A stretch of DNA of 64,000 nucleotides from Bifidobacteriaceae bacterium UBA2724 (GTDB lineage Bacteria > Actinomycetota > Actinomycetes > Actinomycetales > Bifidobacteriaceae), in NCBI GenBank assembly GCA_002353815.1, contig DEKK01000012.1, forward strand, positions 236,038-300,037, given 5' to 3'. The translations under genes were made by a program, and so were the position numbers. The notes below the pieces were generated by a model. It saw only the letters and a list, made by a program, of their open reading frames with translations, was not told the origin of the DNA and did not search any database. Below are positions 1-8,230 of this stretch, one piece after another; position 1 is the stretch's first letter, and each line of letters begins with the position of its first letter.

Positions 1-718
1 GGGGTTTCCACATCGATTCATTGTCATTGGACAGGGAGCCGCCGTTGGCAATGACGCATTCCTGTGTGCCTGTAGCCTCCCAATCGACACTAGAGGATCT
101 TTCCGACTCCAGTTTCTGGGAGTCTTCGATGTATTGATCGGAAGTATAGGACGCATCGGCAAGCCCGCGTTTGTGGAGGCAGTCGACGATCGCTTGCTCC
201 GGATCGCCGACAAGGCTGGGATTCCCGAAATTGAGCCCATACAGACCGTCGATGTCCATCGTATAGACGCTCCAGCAATACACCGCAGTCTCCTGCGCTT
301 TATCAGCCTGTTCCTGCGTCAGACCGTTTCTGACAGTCATGGGAAGGCTGTAGAAACTCCCATACTCGTTGGGAACGGGATCCGTGTATCCATGGTCCTG
401 CACGCAAGTACGGTAGTTGCTCCACGCGGTCTCGTAATCGGCGCGAGACACAATGCCGTTGTTATCGACCGCCCGTTGCAGCATCTCCGTTTCGTCATCG
501 GAACGGGTGTACAGCGGGTCTTTGTAGTCAAGCAGGAACTGTGCGCGCTCTTTCATGGATGCCGCGATAGGCTGAGTCGTCGACCCATCCGTCGATTGCG
601 CCGTCTGCGTATCCGATGGCGACGCACCAGCGCCACCGCCGCATCCCGCGCACAGCAACGCCCCTGCGCACGTCACTGTGCACAGAACCCGTCTCCATGG
701 GCGGTTTGCTGCATTCAT
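1..718 (-). CDS. Putative secreted lipoprotein, truncated by the window edge
   Basis: The reading frame starts at ATG 718 and stays open to base 1, so the C-terminus lies outside the window; 239 codons are visible. The N-terminus has basic residues (RPWRR), a hydrophobic stretch and a cysteine at residue 26 in LLCAGC, a slightly imperfect lipobox (Cys rather than Leu at -3). A Ser/Thr/Gln/Asp-rich linker follows, then a soluble domain with several cysteines (TCVQDHG, AVYCW, VDCLHKRG, TQECV) that could form disulfides outside the cell. Its ATG shares one base with the TGA of the upstream exported-protein gene, so the two are translationally coupled. I do not recognise the family. Given the bacteriocin-like neighbour, an immunity or accessory role is only a guess. 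Confidence 0.75.
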   Translation of the reverse strand, partial: MNAANRPWRRVLCTVTCAGALLCAGCGGGAGASPSDTQTAQSTDGSTTQPIAASMKERAQFLLDYKDPLYTRSDDETEMLQRAVDNNGIVSRADYETAWSNYRTCVQDHGYTDPVPNEYGSFYSLPMTVRNGLTQEQADKAQETAVYCWSVYTMDIDGLYGLNFGNPSLVGDPEQAIVDCLHKRGLADASYTSDQYIEDSQKLESERSSSVDWEATGTQECVIANGGSLSNDNESMWKP

Positions 719-1083
719 CAGACACCTTCAATTCCGTATTTCACGTAATCCCCGACGACCGATGATCCACCGTAATCGGTAACCTCACAATACTGCCGTG
801 GAGAGGTGCGTTTCCATTTTCCGCTCCCATCCTGCGACGCTTCGCAATATTCAGTTCCGGTCACGGAATAAATCTTGACGTAGGACTTCGTCGCCGTGGC
901 GTTCCACGTCCCATGCCAGAAACCACGTTCGATCGTTCCGCTGGTGACAGGAAAACGATACTCATAGCGTCCGCTTGCATCAGCGACATCTGCGCCGCCA
1001 AAGGCGAGCACAACAGCCAGCGCAATCGACGTCATCGTCAGCAGCGGCTTCGAAAGCCTGCGCATGCGCATAGACTTTTCCAT
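718..1083 (-). CDS. Small exported protein, possibly lactococcin-972-like
   Basis: The 121-residue product has a clear Sec signal peptide: basic start (MRMRRLSK), hydrophobic core and a likely signal peptidase I site after ADA at residue 36. The mature part is about 85 residues, rich in Gly, Ser, Tyr and Trp, with FWHGTW near its start and two cysteines (EYC, QYC) that could pair. Small secreted proteins of this size with an N-terminal W-x-G pattern include the lactococcin 972 bacteriocin family, but the match here is only by general appearance. Lactococcin operons also carry a DUF1430 membrane protein and an ABC ATPase; neither is visible, and the next gene is a lipoprotein. The stop overlaps the next start by one base. 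The ribosome binding site AGAAAGAG is modest. Confidence 0.7.
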   Translation of the reverse strand: MEKSMRMRRLSKPLLTMTSIALAVVLAFGGADVADASGRYEYRFPVTSGTIERGFWHGTWNATATKSYVKIYSVTGTEYCEASQDGSGKWKRTSPRQYCEVTDYGGSSVVGDYVKYGIEGV

Positions 1084-1102
1084 TTTTTACTCTTTCTACC
1101 CA

Positions 1103-1123
1103 GAGATTTCTCCCAGAAATCTC
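1103..1123. repeat. Perfect hairpin between M20 peptidase and the exported-protein gene
   Basis: A 9-base perfect inverted repeat (GAGATTTCT / AGAAATCTC) with a three-base loop lies 20 bases before the minus-strand start at 1083 and 50 bases after the peptidase stop. There is no clean T-tract on the minus side, so it could be a weak terminator or a 5'-UTR structure. Confidence 0.5.
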
Positions 1124-1173
1124 CCTTTTCATTCCATTCAAAGACTCATGACAAGCTCCATGAATCGTGTGTT

Positions 1174-2604
1174 TTAGTGTAGCACTCCCGGGGCGCCGAA
1201 CCGAGACAGGAACAGGGTCTCGGCGATGATGCCGTTCTTGACCAGGGGAAGCGAAACCGACTCGTTGGGGCTGTGCGCGTTGGCCTGCGGATCCTCGGGT
1301 CCGGTGACGATGACCTGCGCATGGGGAAACAGCTGCTGGAGCTCGGGGATGAAAGGAATGGAGCCGCCCTCGCCCTTGTTCACCGGGTCCACGCCGAAAG
1401 CCTCCGCCATGGCGGTCTCCATGAGCCTCACCGCCTTGCTGTCAGGGTCCATCGCCCACCCCATGCCGTTTTCCAAAGGCTCGACGCTCACCTCGGCGCC
1501 GAAAGGAGCATGCGAGGTGAGGAACTCGGCCATCGCCTTCTGCGCGTCCTCGGGACGCTGCTGCGGGGCTGTGCGCACGGACAGGCGGAAACGCGCGCTG
1601 TCGGCGATGACATTGATGGCGGCGTCCACGGGCGTCGCGTCGAATCCGGTGACGGACACGCTCGGCTTCGTCCAATCGCGGGAGGCGAGCGAACCGGTGC
1701 CCGCGAAACGCAGGGAATCCACGGCGCCGGCATCCGCGCGGAACTGGGCGGGATCGAGGTCGCGCTGCAGACCGCCCACCGGATCCTGCGCCATGAGACC
1801 CGGCACCACGAGGTCGCCGCCATCGTCGTACATGCTGGCGATGAGCATGGCCGCCGCGGTGGTCGCGTCGACGATCGGACCGCCGAACTGTCCGGAATGC
1901 ACAGGGTGCCTGAGCACGCGCACGGTCACGTTGAGCTGGGTGTTGCCTCGCAGCGATGTGGTGAGGCTCGGCGTCACGGAGTCCCAGTTGCCCGAATCCG
2001 CCACGATGATGGCGTCGCAGTCGAACTCGTCGCAGTGCGCGGAGAGGAAGGGGATGAAGCTTGGCGAGCCGACCTCCTCCTCGCCTTCGAAGAAAAGCTT
2101 GACGTTGCAGCCGAAGCGCTCCGGGTGCGCGGCAAGCAGGCGCAGCGCGCCGTAGTGGATGGCGATGCCGCCGCCGTCATCGGTGGCGCCGCGGCCGAAC
2201 ATGCGCGTGTCGACGATCCGCGCCGTGAACGGGTCGGCGTCCCATTCGGACGCATCGGGCACGTCGACCACGTCATGATGTGCATACAGCATGACGGTGG
2301 GCAGCTTCGGGTCGACGACCTTGGCGCCGATGACCTCGAACGCACCGGGCGTGCCGTCCGAATTGCGCGACTGCACCACGTGCGCGTCGGAGACGCCGGC
2401 CTCGCGCATCTTGGCGGCCACGAATTCGGCCGAGCGCCTCATGTGGTCGGCACCCACGCCCCGTGACGAAATGCTGCGCAGGGCCACCTTGTCGCGCAGC
2501 AGATCCAGCACATCCGCATAGATGCTGCCGTCGTTCGCGGTGAAATCCTCACGCGCATCGCCGCCGTCAAGCTCTTCCCGAACAGTGGTCGCGTCAATCG
2601 CCAT
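1174..2604 (-). CDS. M20 family metallopeptidase (dipeptidase)
   Basis: The 476-residue cytoplasmic protein fits the M20/M25/M40 zinc peptidases, which cleave dipeptides or deacylate amino acids. Visible motifs in order: YAHHDVVDVP (first metal His and catalytic Asp), GRGATDDGGGIA (bridging Asp), FEGEEEVGSPS (catalytic Glu pair), a dimerisation lid domain in the middle, and a C-terminal stretch ending in the metal-binding His of AHSPNESV. Length is as expected for the dipeptidase branch. I chose ATG 2604 because GAAAGAAGG sits just upstream; the frame stays open further upstream, but that stretch is low-complexity and not family-like. Peptide scavenging is the likely role; substrate cannot be told. 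Confidence 0.9.
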   Translation of the reverse strand: MAIDATTVREELDGGDAREDFTANDGSIYADVLDLLRDKVALRSISSRGVGADHMRRSAEFVAAKMREAGVSDAHVVQSRNSDGTPGAFEVIGAKVVDPKLPTVMLYAHHDVVDVPDASEWDADPFTARIVDTRMFGRGATDDGGGIAIHYGALRLLAAHPERFGCNVKLFFEGEEEVGSPSFIPFLSAHCDEFDCDAIIVADSGNWDSVTPSLTTSLRGNTQLNVTVRVLRHPVHSGQFGGPIVDATTAAAMLIASMYDDGGDLVVPGLMAQDPVGGLQRDLDPAQFRADAGAVDSLRFAGTGSLASRDWTKPSVSVTGFDATPVDAAINVIADSARFRLSVRTAPQQRPEDAQKAMAEFLTSHAPFGAEVSVEPLENGMGWAMDPDSKAVRLMETAMAEAFGVDPVNKGEGGSIPFIPELQQLFPHAQVIVTGPEDPQANAHSPNESVSLPLVKNGIIAETLFLSRFGAPGVLH

Positions 2605-2770
2605 GTCGTCCTTCTTTCGTCTCCGTCGTCTCGACGCCGCGCAGCCGCCTCGCCACGACGGTCCGCGCGACGCATCGCGTTTTCTATCCGATACTATTCC
2701 ACCACGATTCCACCCGCCGGCGATCGCCGCACCACACGTGTGCGGACGTGCCGCCGCGTCGAGACGTGAA

Positions 2771-2776
2771 CATAAT
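2771..2776 (+). promoter_or_regulatory. -10 box for a leaderless start (CATAAT)
   Basis: CATAAT ends 8 bases before ATG 2785, and no Shine-Dalgarno sequence is present. This is the spacing expected when transcription starts at or next to the A of the start codon. Confidence 0.45.
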
Positions 2777-2784
2777 CTGTTCGC

Positions 2785-3402
2785 ATGGCTCTCTTCAAGA
2801 AATCCAAAGACGCAGCGGACGCCTCGCCGTCCGCACAGGCGGAGACGAAATCGAAAGCCGCGCAGACCCCTGGCAAAGGACGCCCGACCCCCAAGCGCAA
2901 GGATGCGCAGAAGGCGAACCTGCATCCGCTGGTGCCCCAGGACCGCAAGGCCGCGAAAAAGTCCGCCAAGGCCCGCATCCGCGAGAAGGAGGACCGCGAA
3001 TACGAGGCCATGGAGACCGGAGATGTGCAGCACATGCCGTCCAGCGAACGCATCCCGTGGCGCATCTATGTGCGCGACTACGTGGATGCTCGGCGCAACC
3101 TGGGCGAATGGTTCATGCCGATCATGTTCGTGGCGCTCATTGCCTCGTTGATCCTGCAGAATTCATACCAGGTGGTGGCGTTCTGGATGCTCATGATCAT
3201 GTACATCTACCTCATCGCCGTGATCATCGACGCCATCGTCATGTGGCATGGCCTCAAGAAGAAGCTCATCGCCAAATACGGCGACAAAGCCGTGGCGAAG
3301 GGCCAGCACACGGGCATGTACGCATGGTCGCGGGCGCTGCAGATCCGCTCGTGGCGCATGCCCAAGCCCCGCTACGCCAAGCATGGCAACTGGCCTGAGT
3401 GA
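2785..3402 (+). CDS. DUF3043 family membrane protein
   Basis: The 205-residue protein begins with about 100 residues of Lys/Ala-rich charged sequence (GRPTPKRKDAQKAN is characteristic of DUF3043), then two transmembrane helices in tandem (roughly residues 112-130 and 134-155), and a basic cytoplasmic tail ending near MPKPRYAKHGN. DUF3043 is confined to Actinomycetota and has no established function; topology suggests an inner-membrane protein with both ends inside. No ribosome binding site is visible, and a CATAAT box lies 8 bases upstream, so translation is probably leaderless. It is divergent from the M20 peptidase and followed by a terminator. Confidence 0.85.
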   Translation: MALFKKSKDAADASPSAQAETKSKAAQTPGKGRPTPKRKDAQKANLHPLVPQDRKAAKKSAKARIREKEDREYEAMETGDVQHMPSSERIPWRIYVRDYVDARRNLGEWFMPIMFVALIASLILQNSYQVVAFWMLMIMYIYLIAVIIDAIVMWHGLKKKLIAKYGDKAVAKGQHTGMYAWSRALQIRSWRMPKPRYAKHGNWPE

Positions 3403-3417
3403 GACAAAGCACCTGTG

Positions 3418-3450
3418 AAAGCCGCCGCCCCCTCGAGGACGACGGCTTTT
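3418..3450 (+). terminator. Rho-independent terminator after the DUF3043 gene
   Basis: AAAGCCG pairs with CGGCTTT around an 18-base loop, followed by a short T run, 15 bases after the stop codon. Confidence 0.7.
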
Positions 3451-3567
3451 GCGTTGCATGAGTCGGACCCCGGCCCCGCGCCCCAGCCCGGAGCCGCAGG
3501 CGGACAAACGCAGAACCCATGATTCACACCACAGAACACACACCACAGAACAGGCGGTGAGCAGACA

Positions 3568-5181
3568 ATGGAAGACAACGCCACGCGGCACCGGACGGCC
3601 GACGCGGAAAACCAGCAGCCCGCGCAGCATTCGCTCGTGATCATCGGGGCCGGCCCCGGCGGCTATTCCTGCGCACTGCGCGCCGCCGAACTGGGCATGC
3701 GGGTCACGCTCGTGGAGCGAGACCCCGTCCCCGGCGGCACGTGTCTCAACCGCGGATGCATTCCGTCGAAGGCGCTGCTCACCGCCGCGCACGCCTTCCA
3801 TGACGCCACGCACAGCGCCCGGATGGGCGTGCACGCGGATGCGACGGTGGATTGGGACCAGCTCGCCGCCTTCCGTGATTCCGCCATCGACTCCATGGTC
3901 TCAGGGCTCTCGTCGCTACTCGACAAGCGCGGCGTCACGGTGGTGCACGGAGAGGCCTCCCTCGTCCAAGCTACAGACGGCGCAGACACAGCCGGAAACG
4001 CGCAAGGCTCGCAACGCCAGGCGGAACCGACGCACTGCGAGGTACGCGTGCGCACTCATGCCACCATCGCTAACGTCGCCGACAGCGCTTGCAGGGCACG
4101 CGGCGTGGCGGGTTCGCAGGATACGATGGACGACGGTCTCATCACGCTCCGCGCCGACGACGTGGTAATCGCCACGGGCGCGCACCCCACGGCGCTGGAA
4201 GCCGTGCCTTTCTCGGACCGCGTTATGGACTCGGACAGCGCGCTGGCCGCCCCTCGCGCCCCTCGTTCCGCGGTCATCGTGGGGTCGGGCGCCATCGGCC
4301 TCGAATTCGCAAGCTTCTGGAACACCATGGGCACGCACGTCACCATGCTGGTGCGCCATGGCAGGCCGCTGTCGGGATGGCACCGCCGCGTCGGCAGCAC
4401 GGTGATGCGAGGCCTTGCTGCACGCGGCGTGGAGTTCGTCACCTATCGCGACGTGGAGGCCTGCGAGGAATCCGAGGATTCGGTGCGGCTGACGCTCGCT
4501 GGCTCGCGCGTTCCCTCGGTCGAGGCCGAGGCGTGCCTCGTCGCCATCGGACGCACTCCCGACACCACCCTCGCGGCGGACGCGGGAATCGCCCTCACCG
4601 ACCGGGGCTTCATCGCCACCGACGGATTCGGCCGCACGTCGCGACCGCACGTCTGGGCGGTGGGCGACGTGACCCAGGGCCGCCAGCTCGCCCACCGGGC
4701 CTTCGAACAGGGCATCGTGGCCGCGGAGGCCATGGCGGGGCTTCGCCCCGCCCCCGTCGTCGACACCGACGTGCCGCAGGTAGTGTTCAGCGAACCGCAG
4801 GCGGCGAGCGTCGGGCTCACCGCCGACCAGGCCACGGCCCAGGGGTACGCCGACGTCTCCGACACCGCCTATGTGATGGGCGCCAACGCCCGCACGCTCA
4901 TGAGCGGCGAACCCGGCGTCATCGACGTTGTCACCGGCGTGCCGGCGCAGGTCCCGGCCGACCGTGCGCACGACGCGCGCGACGCCGCCGGGCGCGTCGT
5001 GCTGGGCGTGCACATGGCAGGCCCCTCCGTCTCCGAGCTCGTATCGGAAGCCGAGCAGCTCGTGCGCCAGGCAGTGCCGTTGTCTCAGGCTGCGCGCGCC
5101 ATCCACCCCCACCCCACGTTCGGCGAGGCGCTCGGCGAGGCGCTTCTCAAGGCCGACGGCAGGCCGCTCCACACATTCTGA
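3568..5181 (+). CDS. lpd: Dihydrolipoyl dehydrogenase-like flavoprotein disulfide reductase
   Basis: The 537-residue protein is a class I pyridine nucleotide-disulfide oxidoreductase. It shows the FAD-binding GAGPGG (27-32), the redox-active pair Cys59/Cys64 in GGTCLNRGC, the NAD-binding GSGAIG, the second FAD motif AVGDVT, and the C-terminal HPHPTFGE whose second His (515) and Glu (520) form the catalytic dyad of lipoamide dehydrogenases. It is about 60 residues longer than typical; a polar, poorly ordered insertion at about residues 134-188 accounts for most of that. No E1 or E2 dehydrogenase component is nearby, and bifidobacteria generally lack pyruvate dehydrogenase, so the physiological disulfide substrate is open. 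Mycothione or other disulfide reductases are alternatives. Confidence 0.82.
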   Translation: MEDNATRHRTADAENQQPAQHSLVIIGAGPGGYSCALRAAELGMRVTLVERDPVPGGTCLNRGCIPSKALLTAAHAFHDATHSARMGVHADATVDWDQLAAFRDSAIDSMVSGLSSLLDKRGVTVVHGEASLVQATDGADTAGNAQGSQRQAEPTHCEVRVRTHATIANVADSACRARGVAGSQDTMDDGLITLRADDVVIATGAHPTALEAVPFSDRVMDSDSALAAPRAPRSAVIVGSGAIGLEFASFWNTMGTHVTMLVRHGRPLSGWHRRVGSTVMRGLAARGVEFVTYRDVEACEESEDSVRLTLAGSRVPSVEAEACLVAIGRTPDTTLAADAGIALTDRGFIATDGFGRTSRPHVWAVGDVTQGRQLAHRAFEQGIVAAEAMAGLRPAPVVDTDVPQVVFSEPQAASVGLTADQATAQGYADVSDTAYVMGANARTLMSGEPGVIDVVTGVPAQVPADRAHDARDAAGRVVLGVHMAGPSVSELVSEAEQLVRQAVPLSQAARAIHPHPTFGEALGEALLKADGRPLHTF

Positions 5182-5364
5182 CGCCCCGTGCGCCGCGACG
5201 GGGCGACGGGGGCCATGCGATTGCGCCCACAGCGCAATCCCGCTTCGTTGGGTACGCAATCGGCTAGTATGCGGTACAGCATGCCTTCCGGCCCGTCATG
5301 ACGGCGGCGTGGAAGGCCCAGCGCACCAGCAGACCGCGCGACCGCAGCGCAGAAGAGGATTTCC

Positions 5365-6129
5365 ATGGCCAAGAAAGAAGCAGACTCCAAACAAGACGCC
5401 ACGACCAAAAAGAAGAAGCGTCCGGGCATCCGCGAGACATGGAAGCAGATTGTGAACGTCTACAAGTTCACGCGCCGCTATGACAAGAACCTTCCGTGGG
5501 TCATGGTCCTGTGCGTCGCCATCCCCGTGGCCGTCTCGGTGCTGATCCCCCTGCTGTGGTACCGCAGGAGCGTCGTGGGCTGGATCCTCACCGTGCTCGC
5601 CGGCGTTTTCGTGGGCTTCACCGTCGCCGTGTACGTGCTCACAAACCGTTCCAACAAAGCCGTCTACAACGAGATCGACGGCCACGCCGGCGCCACCGTC
5701 GCCGTGCTGCGCAACATCAACAACAAGGCGTATCACTTCGACGAGCAGCCCATCTGGGCCGACCCCCATTCCAAGGACGTGCTGTGGATGGGCACCAGCT
5801 TCGCCGGCATCTACCTCGTCGGCGAAGGCGATTACGGCCGCGTCCAGAAGGCCATGGACGTGCAGGAGAAGAAGATCCGCCGCATCACGCAGGGGTCGGC
5901 CATCCCGATCATCCGCATCAGCGTGGGCAACGGCCCCAAGCAGGTGCCGCTGAACAAGCTTCGCAGGGAGATCGTGCGCCATCGCAAGTTCGCCCTGCGT
6001 CAGGACGAACTCACCGCCCTCAACAACCGCCTGCGCACAATCCGTCTGCGCAACAGCACCATGAACATGCCCAAGGGCATCGACCCCAACCGTGTGCATG
6101 TCAGCCCCCGCGCCATGCGTGGCAAGTGA
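5365..6129 (+). CDS. DUF4191 family membrane protein
   Basis: The 254-residue protein has a Lys-rich start, two adjacent transmembrane helices (about residues 45-65 and 70-92), and a conserved soluble tail that includes GHAGATVAVL and IPIIRISVGN. DUF4191 occurs across Actinomycetota, commonly beside lipoate or glutamine synthetase genes, and the position just upstream of glnA fits that. No function is established. AGAGGA provides the ribosome binding site. A strong terminator follows, so it is not co-transcribed with glnA. Confidence 0.85.
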   Translation: MAKKEADSKQDATTKKKKRPGIRETWKQIVNVYKFTRRYDKNLPWVMVLCVAIPVAVSVLIPLLWYRRSVVGWILTVLAGVFVGFTVAVYVLTNRSNKAVYNEIDGHAGATVAVLRNINNKAYHFDEQPIWADPHSKDVLWMGTSFAGIYLVGEGDYGRVQKAMDVQEKKIRRITQGSAIPIIRISVGNGPKQVPLNKLRREIVRHRKFALRQDELTALNNRLRTIRLRNSTMNMPKGIDPNRVHVSPRAMRGK

Positions 6130-6153
6130 GCCCGCCGTCCGCGGTTGTGCCTG

Positions 6154-6188
6154 AAGGCGTGAGTCACCTATGTGGCTCACGCCTTTTT
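6154..6188 (+). terminator. Strong Rho-independent terminator after the DUF4191 gene
   Basis: AAGGCGTGAG..CAC pairs with GTG.CTCACGCCTT around a four-base loop and runs into five Ts. Confidence 0.9.
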
Positions 6189-6195
6189 CTCTGTC

Positions 6196-6258
6196 CGCTT
6201 TCCACGCCCGCCGCTTTCCACGCCCGCCGCTTCCACGCCCGCTGCTTTCCATGCCTGC
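6196..6258. repeat. Tandem repeat, 15-16-base unit, four copies
   Basis: CGCTTTCCACGCCCGC occurs twice exactly, then once with one base lost, then once with three changes. It lies immediately behind the DUF4191 terminator. The rest of the gap up to glnA holds no gene and carries the glnA control region. Confidence 0.9.
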
Positions 6259-6469
6259 GGGCCGCGCATCGTTCTGTGACCCGCACCTTGTCCCTGGCCC
6301 CGGGCGCGCCTCGTTTCCCGCCTCCGCCCACCCACGCTTTCCCCATGCGGACAGGCGCAACAATACGAAAATCGAAACAAAACCGACGAAATCGCTACGC
6401 CGCGCAACCCGAAGTCTCAGCCTGTGGCCTCCCGGTTTGCCTTGAATTTGCAACGTATTTCGGGGGTAC

Positions 6470-6485
6470 GAAACATTACCGTAAC
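6470..6485 (+). promoter_or_regulatory. Possible GlnR-type operator upstream of glnA
   Basis: GAAAC, six bases, then GTAAC lie 72 bases before the glnA start. Direct half-sites of this kind at 11-base spacing are the core of actinobacterial GlnR boxes. Whether this organism has a GlnR acting here cannot be seen. Confidence 0.3.
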
Positions 6486-6556
6486 GTAAACGTCTACTTT
6501 GCGAAACCCCTGCTCCTAGACTCTATTACGTATTCCAAAGACGAAAGGATGGTCAG

Positions 6557-7993
6557 ATGACCGACATCAAGACCAAGGAAGACGCCGAGGCCCTCATCAA
6601 CAAGGAAGGCATCGAATACGTTTCCGTTCGCTTCACCGATCTCATCGGTGTGCAGCAGCACTTCACCGTTCCGGCTGAAGCTTTCATCAAGGACGCATTC
6701 ACCGATGGCATGCCGTTCGATGGTTCTTCCGTGACCGGCTTCCAGGCCATCAACGAGTCCGACATGAACCTCAAGCCCGATGTGACGACTGCTTACGTGG
6801 ATCCGTTCCGCAAGCACAAGACCCTGGACGTTGTCTTCTCCATCGTCGACCCGATCACCGATGAGCCGTACAGCCGCGATCCCCGTCAGGTCGCCGCCAA
6901 GGCCGAGGCCTACCTGCAGTCCACCGGCATCGCCGACACCGCATACTTCGCACCTGAGGCCGAGTTCTTCATCTTCGACAAGGTCCGTTTCGAGAACTCC
7001 ATGGCTCGCTCCTTCTACGAGGTCGATTCCATCGAGGCTCCGTGGAACAGCGGCAAGGACACCGAGGACGACGGCACCCCGAACATCGCTTTCAAGAACC
7101 ACGTCAAGGGCGGCTACTTCCCGATCCCGCCGATCGACCACTCCCAGGATCTGCGCGACGACATGGTGCACAACCTTCAGGCCGTCGGCCTGCAGCTCGA
7201 GCGCTCCCACCACGAGGTTGGCGGCGCTGGCCAGCAGGAGATCAACTACCGCTTCAACTCCCTGATGCATGCAGGCGACGACCTCATGAAGTACAAGTAC
7301 ATCGTCCATGAGACCGCAGCCCTCGCCGGCAAGGCGGCAACCTTCATGCCGAAGCCGATGGCAGGCGACAACGGCACCGGCATGCACTGCCACCAGTCCC
7401 TGTGGAAGGACGGCAAGCCGCTCTTCTACGACGAGAAGGAATACGGCGGCCTCTCCAAGATCGCCCAGTGGTACGTCGGCGGCCTCATCAAGCACTCCTC
7501 CTCCGTGCTTGCCTTCACCGATCCTTCCCTGAACTCCTACCACCGTCTGGTTCCGGGCTTCGAAGCCCCGGTGTGCATGGTGTACTCGGCACGCAACCGT
7601 TCCGCCGCCATCCGCATCCCGCTCGCTGGCAAGTCCCCGGCCGCGAAGCGCATCGAGTTCCGCGCGCCGGATCCGTCCTGCAACCCGTACCTCGGCTTCT
7701 CCGCTCAGCTCATGGCTGGCCTCGACGGCATCATCAACCACATCGAGCCCCCGGCACCGATCGACAAGGATCTCTACGAGCTTCCTCCGGCAGAGTACGC
7801 CAACATCAAGCAGGCTCCGGGCTCCCTCGAAGAGGCTCTCAACGCCCTTGAGGAAGATCACGACTTCCTCACCGCGGGCAACGTCTTCACCGATGACCTC
7901 ATCGAGACCTGGCTCGACATCAAGCACGGCGAGATCGACAAGGCTCGTCTGCAGCCGACGCCGCTCGACTACGAGCTCTACTTCCACATCTGA
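6557..7993 (+). CDS. glnA: Glutamine synthetase, type I
   Basis: The 478-residue enzyme makes glutamine from glutamate, ammonia and ATP, the main ammonia-assimilating step, as a cytoplasmic dodecamer. The beta-grasp N-terminal domain contains MPFDGSSVTGF; catalytic landmarks are FAPEAEFFIFD, HHEVGGAGQQEI, GTGMHCHQS (ammonium/ATP site) and NRSAAIRIP with the following EFRAPDPSCNPY. Near the C-terminus KDLYELPP keeps the tyrosine that is adenylylated in GSI-beta enzymes, so GlnE-type control is possible. Length matches the family. AAAGGATGG is a good ribosome binding site. The gene is monocistronic between two terminators. Its codon use is visibly more biased (ACC, GGC, AAG) than neighbouring genes, as expected for high expression. 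Confidence 0.97.
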   Translation: MTDIKTKEDAEALINKEGIEYVSVRFTDLIGVQQHFTVPAEAFIKDAFTDGMPFDGSSVTGFQAINESDMNLKPDVTTAYVDPFRKHKTLDVVFSIVDPITDEPYSRDPRQVAAKAEAYLQSTGIADTAYFAPEAEFFIFDKVRFENSMARSFYEVDSIEAPWNSGKDTEDDGTPNIAFKNHVKGGYFPIPPIDHSQDLRDDMVHNLQAVGLQLERSHHEVGGAGQQEINYRFNSLMHAGDDLMKYKYIVHETAALAGKAATFMPKPMAGDNGTGMHCHQSLWKDGKPLFYDEKEYGGLSKIAQWYVGGLIKHSSSVLAFTDPSLNSYHRLVPGFEAPVCMVYSARNRSAAIRIPLAGKSPAAKRIEFRAPDPSCNPYLGFSAQLMAGLDGIINHIEPPAPIDKDLYELPPAEYANIKQAPGSLEEALNALEEDHDFLTAGNVFTDDLIETWLDIKHGEIDKARLQPTPLDYELYFHI

Positions 7994-8040
7994 TTTTCGG
8001 CTGTGGCGAGGTCTGAGCCTCGCAGAGTGAAAGTCTGACG

Positions 8041-8072
8041 AATCCCCCTCCCCTCCCGGGAGGGGGATTTTC
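8041..8072 (+). terminator. glnA: Terminator after glnA
   Basis: AATCCCCCTCC pairs with GGAGGGGGATT and is followed by a T run, 48 bases after the glnA stop. Confidence 0.9.
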
Positions 8073-8230
8073 GTTGTCGTGGAGAGCGCCCGACCATCGC
8101 GTCCATCCCTCCCATGCATCTGCACCGTTGACATACGCGGCAGGGCACTTCCGGCGCCGGGAGTACCTTCGTACCTGTATGCGCGACGCATCCGCCGCGC
8201 GACAGGACCTGCAATGGACGAAGGAGAACT

